Assembly (NCBI GenBank): GCA_955652845.1
Contig: CATPBY010000041.1
Span: 1 to 10,072 of the forward strand
Source: an uncultured Terriglobales bacterium
Lineage (GTDB): Bacteria; Acidobacteriota; Terriglobia; Terriglobales; Acidobacteriaceae
Reading direction: 5' to 3'
Length of the DNA: 10,072 nt
Positions 1 through 4,704 of the stretch are shown piece by piece (the stretch's first letter is position 1; each line of letters starts with the position of its first letter). The position numbers and the translations under genes are program-made. The notes below the pieces were generated by a model. It did not search any database, was not told the DNA's origin, and saw only the letters and a list, made by a program, of their open reading frames with translations.

Positions 1-261
1 GACCCCGGTCAGGCGGCGGGGCACGATCTTGCCGCTCTCCGCTACAAACTGCGCCAGCAGCCGCACATCCTTGTAGTTGATTGCCTCAATTTTCTCCACG
101 CAGAACTTGCAAACCTTCTTGCGGCGGAAATATTTGCGGCCGCCTTCGCGGCCACCACCCGGTCCACCTGGGCGAGGCGGACGCCGTTCTCGATCGGGCC
201 GGTCTCCGCTGGAAGTATGTTCAGACGCCGGTGCTGCAGTGGATCTGTTCTCGTCAGCCAT
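1..261 (-). CDS. rpsR: 30S ribosomal protein S18, 3' end cut by window
   Basis: S18 is a small-subunit ribosomal protein that pairs with S6 on the platform of the 30S subunit. The 87 visible residues hold a disordered Gly/Pro/Arg-rich N-terminal tail (about 1-42). The S18 core follows: basic KYFRRKK (43-49), CKFC (51-54), INYKDVRLLAQF (61-72) and GKIVPRRLTG (77-86). Only the last few C-terminal residues run off the window edge. The CXXC pair resembles the cysteine-containing version of S18, but the rest of any metal site is not visible. The ATG at 261 is preceded by a strong AAGGAG about 6 bases upstream, which fixes the start. It lies 105 bases downstream of rpsF on the same strand, the usual rpsF-rpsR order, so co-transcription is likely. 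The identification is firm. Confidence 0.96.
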   Translation of the reverse strand, partial: MADENRSTAAPASEHTSSGDRPDRERRPPRPGGPGGGREGGRKYFRRKKVCKFCVEKIEAINYKDVRLLAQFVAESGKIVPRRLTGV

Positions 262-308
262 AATGCTCCTTAAAATCTGTCTTTGTTCCTGGCCGTCAGC
301 GTTTCGCT

Positions 309-325
309 GCCAGGCCAGCCCTGGC
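309..325. other. Perfect hairpin between rpsF and rpsR
   Basis: GCCAGG (309-314) and CCTGGC (320-325) form a perfect 6-bp stem around a 5-base loop, in the 105-base spacer between rpsF and rpsR. There is no T-run, so it is not a classic intrinsic terminator. It could tune the S6:S18 ratio or mark an mRNA processing point. That is inference; only the symmetry is seen. Confidence 0.45.
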
Positions 326-366
326 TTCACGCGACCCGAGCCAAACATTCGCTATGACGGCCAGGA

Positions 367-759
367 TTATGCCGTGACCGCGGCGGTTTCGCCATCGCTT
401 TCGGGAGGCGTGGGGGCAGCCTTGCGGCGCGATTCCTTAATCGCTTTGATCTTGTCGAGACGCTTCTGCTCTTCATCAATGCGCACCGTCAAGAACTTGA
501 TTACCGGCTCACTTACACGCAACCTGCGCTCCAGTTCATGGATCAACCCGCCGCCACCTTCCACCGTAAGCAGGATATAAATCCCGTCGTGAAATCTCTG
601 GACCATATATGCCAGTCGGCGCTTGCCCATTTTCTCCACGCTCTTCACCTTGCCGCTGGAGGAGGCCACCGCCGATTCCAGAGTGGAAATGAGTTTGTCC
701 TGGTCCTCTTCCACCATGTCCGGGCGAACGATAAACATCAACTCATAAGTACGATCCAT
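367..759 (-). CDS. rpsF: 30S ribosomal protein S6
   Basis: S6 binds S18 and helps fold the platform of the 30S subunit. The 130-residue product opens with the typical YELMFIVRPDM (5-15) and carries the family's central KMGKRRLAYMVQRF block (43-56) and the ERRLRVSEPVIKFLTVRI strand (76-93). S6 proteins usually have 95-105 residues before any tail. Here a charged helix (about 94-112) and a low-complexity Pro/Glu/Ala tail extend it, which is common and not a sign of damage. The ATG at 759 follows GGAGA about 7 bases upstream. It lies 87 bases downstream of pth and 105 bases upstream of rpsR on the same strand. The identification is firm. Confidence 0.97.
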   Translation of the reverse strand: MDRTYELMFIVRPDMVEEDQDKLISTLESAVASSSGKVKSVEKMGKRRLAYMVQRFHDGIYILLTVEGGGGLIHELERRLRVSEPVIKFLTVRIDEEQKRLDKIKAIKESRRKAAPTPPESDGETAAVTA

Positions 760-767
760 TATTTATC

Positions 768-848
768 TCCATTCACCGCGAATGCTCACCGATCAGCACG
801 AATCAAAATTACGAATCAGATCCGCGCGTCTCCATGAAATCAGCGGCT
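768..848. repeat. Degenerate intergenic repeat, copy 1
   Basis: The pth-rpsF spacer carries the words ATTCAC (771-776), CACCGAT (787-793) and ATCAGCGGCT (839-848). The same words occur in the same order near the hydrolase-ispF junction (8513-8546), though with different spacing. The last word overlaps the pth stop codon. It looks like a decayed short interspersed repeat. The element's edges cannot be fixed from two degraded copies. Confidence 0.35.
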
Positions 849-1440
849 AAGCTTTTTCGTTTTCTTCCGGCTCGTCTCTGCGGTTAAAGCGATTCATCGC
901 TGCGGCTGCGCCTTCCGTCAAAATCACATTCACAGCTTCCGCGGCCTTGTCTATTACCTGATCCACCTGCTTGAGCTGAGCCTTGCGGAACGGCGCCAGC
1001 AGATAACTCCTGCCATCAGCAATTTTCCGGTCCGGCGCCACTCCCAGCCGGATCCGCAAAAATTCCTGCGTGCCCAGCGCGCCAATCACCGACTCCATCC
1101 CATTGTGCCCCGCCGAACTGCCGCGCTGGCGAATACGGATCGCGCCCCAGGGCAAATCCAGCTCGTCGTAAATTACAATCAGATCAGCTTCCGTTCTAAC
1201 TTCATGCTCGAGCACCAACTCGCGCACCGAGATGCCGCTCAGATTCATGAAGGTCTCTGGCTTGGCCAGCAGAACCGGTTCCGAACCAATTACAACGCGG
1301 GCGGTCAAAGCCCGGCAGTGACGGTTCCGTATTTCCACCCCGCATTCGCCGGCGATGCGGTCAAGGGTCAGAAAACCCAGATTGTGGGGAGTGAACTGAT
1401 ATTCGATTCCCGGGTTGCCCAGGCCCACAATCAGTTTCAC
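847..1440 (-). CDS. pth: Peptidyl-tRNA hydrolase
   Basis: Pth cleaves the ester bond of peptidyl-tRNAs released prematurely from ribosomes, recycling tRNA in the cytoplasm. The 197-residue product has the full bacterial Pth signature: GLGNPG (6-11), catalytic His19 in TPHNLGF, KPETFMNLSG (60-69, with the substrate-contacting Asn66), DELDLP with Asp92 (the partner of the catalytic His), and GHNGMESV with Asn113. All expected active-site residues are present and the length is normal. The start is GTG at 1440: MKLIVGLGNPG is the canonical N-terminus, and a purine-rich GAGAAGG lies just upstream. The gene lies 85 bases downstream of rplY in the same direction, the CTC-Pth adjacency also known from Bacillus (ctc-spoVC). 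The C-terminal tail, EPEENEKA, is acidic. The identification is firm. Confidence 0.97.
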   Translation of the reverse strand: MKLIVGLGNPGIEYQFTPHNLGFLTLDRIAGECGVEIRNRHCRALTARVVIGSEPVLLAKPETFMNLSGISVRELVLEHEVRTEADLIVIYDELDLPWGAIRIRQRGSSAGHNGMESVIGALGTQEFLRIRLGVAPDRKIADGRSYLLAPFRKAQLKQVDQVIDKAAEAVNVILTEGAAAAMNRFNRRDEPEENEKA

Positions 1441-1460
1441 GCCTTCTCAATCTCCCCCGG

Positions 1461-1494
1461 CCGTAAACTGCCGAGCTTCCGCTCGACCTGACGG
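1461..1494. other. Hairpin with GGAA tetraloop between rplY and pth
   Basis: In the minus-strand transcript CGAGC (1485-1481) pairs with GCTCG (1476-1472) around a GGAA loop of the GNRA class. CCGT (1494-1491) and ACGG (1464-1461) can close an outer stem across a small internal loop. No T-run follows. The structure lies in the 85-base rplY-pth spacer, so it could act as a processing or stability element. Any function is inference. Confidence 0.4.
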
Positions 1495-1525
1495 ACGAGG
1501 GCGCCCGCCGCAACGTAATCCTGTT

Positions 1526-2281
1526 CTACTTCTTTTCTTTCTTCTCGGCCTTTTCCGCCTTTTCGGGCTTCTCGGCAGCGGGTGCGGCGCCTTCTTCGCC
1601 TTCCACTTCCTGTTTGCCCTTCTTGATGACTTCGGGTTCAGCAGGAGTCGCAGTCGCATCGGCAGCGACGGCTTCCGGAGTGGCCGCAACTTCTTCCTTC
1701 ACAGTGATAATGTGGGCAACCGGTTGGTTCGGATCACTCAGGAATTTCAATTTAGGGTCATGAGGCAGATCGGACACACGCAAGACCATCCCAAAGACCA
1801 GCTCACTGACATCCGCCTCAATCGAGGAAGGAATGTCGCTTGGCAGACACTCGATTTCAACTTCGCGAAAAATCTGCTCCAGGATGCCGCCCTGCTGCTT
1901 CACCCCCGCTGCTTCTCCCTTGAGCACGATCGGAACCGCGACCTTTAACTTCTGGTCGATTGCGATCCGTTTCAGATCGATGTGAAGCAACGATCCTTTA
2001 ATAGGCTCGTATTGCCAGTCCACGATCATGGCTTTGGTGCGCTCCCCGCCATTCAGCGCCAGGTCAAAAATTGTATTGTGACCGGTCTGAGAGTGCAGGA
2101 TGCGGCTGACCTGCCTCGGATCCAGACTGACCGGCAGCGCATCTTTGCCGGCTCCGTAGAGCACGGCCGGAAGCTTGCCGTCGCGGCGCACCCGGCGCGC
2201 GTCATTTTTATTTCCGGAGGTTCGGGGCTGAGCTTCCAAAAGATTGTTTTCGCTGACATTATTCTTGGTTGCGGTTGCCAT
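1526..2281 (-). CDS. rplY: 50S ribosomal protein L25, long CTC/TL5 form
   Basis: L25 binds 5S rRNA in the central protuberance of the 50S subunit. The 251-residue product is the long CTC/TL5 type. It has a short N-terminal lead (1-15), a 5S-binding domain (about 16-105; ARRVRRDGKLPAVLYG at 28-43 and HIDLKRI at 100-106), and a second beta domain (about 110-195) with VPIVLKGEAAGVKQQGG (116-132) and EIECLPSDIP (142-151). A tail rich in Ala, Glu, Lys and Pro (196-251) ends in Lys/Glu repeats and is probably disordered. The ATG at 2281 lies 9 bases after the prs stop codon. The Shine-Dalgarno TAGGA reuses that TAG stop, so translation is probably coupled to prs. The tail is the variable part of the family; the core identity is firm. 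Confidence 0.96.
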   Translation of the reverse strand: MATATKNNVSENNLLEAQPRTSGNKNDARRVRRDGKLPAVLYGAGKDALPVSLDPRQVSRILHSQTGHNTIFDLALNGGERTKAMIVDWQYEPIKGSLLHIDLKRIAIDQKLKVAVPIVLKGEAAGVKQQGGILEQIFREVEIECLPSDIPSSIEADVSELVFGMVLRVSDLPHDPKLKFLSDPNQPVAHIITVKEEVAATPEAVAADATATPAEPEVIKKGKQEVEGEEGAAPAAEKPEKAEKAEKKEKK

Positions 2282-2290
2282 AAATTTTTC

Positions 2291-3316
2291 CTATAAGAAC
2301 AATTTGCTGACGGACGTCTCTTCGTGAATTGATTGAATAGCCCTTCCAATCAAGCCGGCGATGGAGAGAACTTTGATCTTCGGTTCCTTTCGCGCTTCTT
2401 CATTGAGCGGGATGGTGTTAGTTACCACCACTTCCTCTATGGCCGATTCTGCAATGTTCGCAACCGCCGGACCGGACAACACCGGATGCGAGCAGCAGGC
2501 GTGAACCGCCTTTGCGCCATTTTCCAGCAACGCGCTGGCGGTCTTGACCAGAGTTCCCGCCGTATCGATCAAGTCATCGATCACCAGGCAGGTGCGGCCA
2601 TTGACTTCGCCGATCACATGCATGACCTCGGCAACATTCACTTCCACACGCCGTTTGTCCATGATGGCGAGGGCAGCGTCCATCTTCTTGGCAAAGAAGC
2701 GGGCTCGTTCCACGCCCCCGGCATCCGGCGAAACGACGGTGAGATTTGGCAGGCTCAGCCGCTTGAAATGGTCTACCAGCACCGGCGATGCGAACAGGTG
2801 GTCCACCGGAATATTGAAGAACCCCTGCAATTGTGGCGCGTGCAAATCCACAATTAAAGCCCGGTCCGCGCCTGCCGTGGTCAACAGGTCGGCAACCAGC
2901 TTGGCGGAGATGGGAACTCGCGGCTTATCCTTACGATCCTGGCGCGCGTAGCCAAAATACGGAATCACTGAAGTGATGCGCCGTGCCGAAGCGCGCTTGA
3001 GCGCGTCGATCATCAGCAGCAGTTCCATCAAGTGTTCATCGACCGGACGGCAAGTGGGCTGCATCACGAAAACATCAGCGCCGCGCACGTTCTCCTGAAT
3101 CTGGACGTAGGCCTCGCCATCGCTGAAGCGTGTGACCATGGCCTGCCCGCGTGTAAGACCCAGGAACGCGCAGACTTCGTCACAGAGCGACTCGTTAGCG
3201 GTGCCGCAGAAAATCTTGAACTTATCGTCACCGCGGCCCCGTTGAAGCTTGCGTTCCGGCTTCTCGTCGGCGCTCATCTGAGCCTTCTTTTCCGTCGCTG
3301 TCGCAAGAGTTGCCAT
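2291..3316 (-). CDS. prs: Ribose-phosphate pyrophosphokinase (PRPP synthetase)
   Basis: Prs transfers diphosphate from ATP to ribose 5-phosphate, making PRPP for purine, pyrimidine, histidine, tryptophan and NAD synthesis. Read from 3316 it has 341 residues. It contains FSDGEAYVQIQENVRG (64-79), the ATP-site segment IPYFGYARQDRK (118-129), the metal/pyrophosphate motif DLHAPQLQGFF (157-167), SPDAGGVERAR (196-206), and the PRPP-binding loop DDLIDTAGT (247-255). The length exceeds the usual ~315 because the first ~32 residues are a charged extension. A second in-frame ATG at 3277 (residue 14) has AAGAAGG 5 bases upstream, a much better ribosome site than the ATG at 3316. The true product may therefore be 328 residues. 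It is followed after 9 bases by rplY and preceded by tRNA-Gln and a repeat-rich leader. The enzyme assignment is firm; the start is open. Confidence 0.96.
   Translation of the reverse strand: MATLATATEKKAQMSADEKPERKLQRGRGDDKFKIFCGTANESLCDEVCAFLGLTRGQAMVTRFSDGEAYVQIQENVRGADVFVMQPTCRPVDEHLMELLLMIDALKRASARRITSVIPYFGYARQDRKDKPRVPISAKLVADLLTTAGADRALIVDLHAPQLQGFFNIPVDHLFASPVLVDHFKRLSLPNLTVVSPDAGGVERARFFAKKMDAALAIMDKRRVEVNVAEVMHVIGEVNGRTCLVIDDLIDTAGTLVKTASALLENGAKAVHACCSHPVLSGPAVANIAESAIEEVVVTNTIPLNEEARKEPKIKVLSIAGLIGRAIQSIHEETSVSKLFL
3265..3290 (-). promoter_or_regulatory. Internal ribosome site favouring prs Met14 start
   Basis: In coding direction AAGAAGG ends 5 bases before an in-frame ATG at 3277. 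The upstream ATG at 3316 has only a weak GAGAGC from the heptamer repeat in front of it. This supports 3277 as the working start, while the upstream ATG remains possible. Confidence 0.5.
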
Positions 3317-3322
3317 TGTTTT

Positions 3323-3350
3323 AGCTCTCAGCTGTCAGCTCTCAGCTTTT
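3323..3350. repeat. 7-bp tandem array in the prs leader (four units)
   Basis: Four consecutive heptamers all begin AGCT: two are AGCTCTC, one is AGCTGTC and the last decays to AGCTTTT. They start at 3323, 3330, 3337 and 3344. The array ends 7 bases before the upstream prs ATG, so it would be in the 5' leader. The units also contain the near-palindrome AGCTGTCAGCT. It resembles the short tandem heptamer repeats scattered between genes in several phyla. Confidence 0.75.
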
Positions 3351-3356
3351 ACTCCT

Positions 3357-3375
3357 GCTCTTGAAACCCAAGAGC
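3357..3375. other. Perfect 7-bp hairpin between tRNA-Gln and prs
   Basis: GCTCTTG (3357-3363) and CAAGAGC (3369-3375) are exact inverted repeats with a 5-base loop, 18 bases beyond the 3' end of the tRNA. No T-run follows on the minus strand. It may help tRNA 3' processing or limit read-through into prs. The symmetry is seen; the role is inferred. Confidence 0.5.
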
Positions 3376-3393
3376 GGATGGAAGCTGGTGTTC

Positions 3394-3467
3394 TGGCTGG
3401 GCCGCTAGGATTCGAACCTAGACAAAGTGCTCCAAAGGCACTTGACCTACCATTAGTCGACGGCCCA
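3394..3467 (-). tRNA. tRNA-Gln (anticodon UUG)
   Basis: On the minus strand a 74-base cloverleaf folds completely. The acceptor stem is TGGGCCG/CGGCCCA. The D arm is GACT-GGTC around AATGGTA. The anticodon stem is AGTGC/GCACT with loop CTTTGGA, giving anticodon TTG at the wobble-to-third positions. A 4-base variable region follows, then the T arm CTAGG/CCTAG with loop TTCGAAT. Discriminator G is followed by a genomically encoded CCA (3396-3394). The TTG anticodon reads CAA and, by wobble, CAG glutamine codons. It sits between ispE and prs in the same direction. Confidence 0.96.
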
Positions 3468-3490
3468 GTGATTTCGATTGCCGGTTGCCC

Positions 3491-3550
3491 GATTTGAGAT
3501 TGTAGATTGAAAAGACTCGTCCGGCACCACTAATCTAATCTGAAATCTGC
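3491..3550. repeat. Inverted pair of short tandem arrays upstream of tRNA-Gln
   Basis: Three heptamers beginning GATT start at 3491, 3498 and 3505. About 20 bases on, the complementary word AATCT recurs at 3532, 3537 and 3544, with spacings of 5 and 7. The two arrays are inverted copies and could fold into an imperfect stem of about 17 bp. They occupy most of the 98-base spacer between ispE and the tRNA, so they could end ispE transcription or lie over the tRNA promoter. On the minus strand a TACAAT word (3504-3499) lies within the array at a plausible -10 distance from the tRNA, but I see no -35 partner. Confidence 0.6.
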
Positions 3551-3565
3551 AGTTCCTTCGACCAC

Positions 3566-4660
3566 TTACTCGAAAATCTTCCGCCAGTATTGCCTGCGCG
3601 TTAGCGTGGATGTGACCACCGCCGGAATATCTCGCTTGCGCACTCTTGCCGCAGCTCTCTCAGCCGCCGTTCTGCAGGCAAATAACCCGTAAACAGCCGA
3701 CCCGGAGCCCGAGAGCGAGGCATAAACCGCGCCAGCGCGCTCAAACACACTCTTGACCTCACGCAATTCGGGATACTTAGGAAAGACGACCCGTTCAAAG
3801 TCGTTTTCTATCCCGGCACGGACGAGGTCGAGAAGCGGGATCTCGGCCCGGCCCCTGTCTCGATTTACAGGGACACCGGATAAAGGACCAGTCAGCCATG
3901 ATGCAATCGTGCGGCTGAACTCATTCATTCTATCGGAGGGTAAAGAAGCCGTCAATTTTGAGATGCTTGAGCCCGCCCGAACCAATGCAGGGGCGGGTTT
4001 CCCCACTGGCGCGGTCAAGCCAAACTCGACCTGGCCTTCTTCAGAAGATACCCAAGGCTTCGCTGCCTGGCTTTCGCGGGTGGGGGCGCCCGCGCCACCC
4101 GACGAGTCCCAATCAGCGAAGGCGGTGGGAGTAGAAACTCCCGCCTCCGGGATCGCAATCACACAGGGCAGGGACGGCAGATCGGGAAGGGGATACACTT
4201 CTTCTCCCCGTCCCACGCCAAGAACTGTTCCGCCGACCAGGAACAGCGGAAGATCTGAACCCACTTCTGCCGCGATCCGCATCCTCTCCGCCCCGGACAG
4301 CTTCTTTTTCAGCGCCCGTTCTAGTGCCAGAAGCGTAGCGACGGCGTTCCCGGAAGCTCCGCCGAGCCCTCCCTGCACTGGCAACCGCTTTTCGAGATCA
4401 ATAACTATATGGCCCCGAGCTCCCAGGCCCGCCATGGCCTGCTCCAAAATGCGATAACAAGTGTTCGAATGATTTTTGGGAACTCGGGGATCATTGCAGC
4501 GAATCTCGATGCCTGTCCCGCGACCGACCTGCAGCCGGAGCACGTCATGCAACGCAATGGTCTGATAAAGCGTGCGCAGTTCGTGAAAGCCGTCCGGACG
4601 CCGCGGTCCAATGCAAAGGCCCAGATTGATCTTTGAGAAAGATCGGACAGTCACGGTCAT
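3566..4660 (-). CDS. ispE: 4-diphosphocytidyl-2-C-methyl-D-erythritol kinase with in-frame insert
   Basis: IspE phosphorylates CDP-methylerythritol at the 2-hydroxyl using ATP, the fourth step of the MEP isoprenoid pathway. It is a GHMP kinase: Lys10 in SKINLGL (9-15), the glycine-rich ATP loop LPVQGGLGGASGNAVATL (93-110), the GSDLPLFLVGG segment with the catalytic Asp136 (134-144), and the C-terminal SLSGSGSAVYGLF loop (315-327). The 364 residues exceed the family's usual ~280-310. The excess lies at about 186-233, between STPTAFADWD and KLTASLPSDRMNEFS. This stretch is Gly/Ala/Pro/Ser-rich and its DNA carries three inverted repeats (see the insert entry). All catalytic motifs lie outside it, so activity is probably kept. 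No clear ribosome site precedes the ATG. The gene lies 44 bases downstream of the TPR protein gene and its stop is 98 bases before tRNA-Gln. The identification is firm. Confidence 0.94.
   Translation of the reverse strand: MTVTVRSFSKINLGLCIGPRRPDGFHELRTLYQTIALHDVLRLQVGRGTGIEIRCNDPRVPKNHSNTCYRILEQAMAGLGARGHIVIDLEKRLPVQGGLGGASGNAVATLLALERALKKKLSGAERMRIAAEVGSDLPLFLVGGTVLGVGRGEEVYPLPDLPSLPCVIAIPEAGVSTPTAFADWDSSGGAGAPTRESQAAKPWVSSEEGQVEFGLTAPVGKPAPALVRAGSSISKLTASLPSDRMNEFSRTIASWLTGPLSGVPVNRDRGRAEIPLLDLVRAGIENDFERVVFPKYPELREVKSVFERAGAVYASLSGSGSAVYGLFACRTAAERAAARVRKRDIPAVVTSTLTRRQYWRKIFE
3962..4105. repeat. Putative palindromic element inserted in-frame in ispE
   Basis: This ~144-base stretch encodes the ~48 residues of IspE that the family lacks. 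It contains three inverted repeats: CCCGCCC/GGGCGGG (3972-3978 and 3991-3997), CCAAGGC/GCCTGG (4052-4058 and 4065-4070), and GGGTGG/CCACCC (4078-4083 and 4095-4100). The last encloses the palindrome GGGCGCCC. Its length is a multiple of three and it has no stop in the ispE frame. I infer a short repeat element that landed in a surface loop. The boundaries are estimated from family length, not from an alignment. Confidence 0.5.
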
Positions 4661-4704
4661 TGAAGAATTGTAAATGGCTCCGACAGGCTTGATTTCGTCC
4701 GTTC

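Noticed and set aside
77..580. Open frame on the plus strand, 167 codons
   Set aside because: It spans rpsR, the spacer and rpsF in antisense, and both ribosomal protein genes are certain.
1447..1689. Arg/Lys-rich minus-strand frame of 80 codons
   Set aside because: It is a frame-shifted reading of the low-complexity Lys/Glu tail of rplY running into the spacer. The basic composition comes from AAG/GAA repeats, not a real protein.
3394..3467. tRNA considered as an integration site for a mobile element
   Set aside because: There is no second copy of the tRNA 3' end in the window, no integrase gene, and the neighbours are conserved housekeeping genes.
3323..3550. Short repeats considered as a CRISPR array
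   Set aside because: Units are 5-7 bases with no spacers, and there are no cas genes in the window.
3753..4457. Long open frame on the plus strand, 234 codons
   Set aside because: It lies wholly antisense to ispE, whose catalytic motifs are intact. Its product is Pro/Ser/Arg-rich with no family features.
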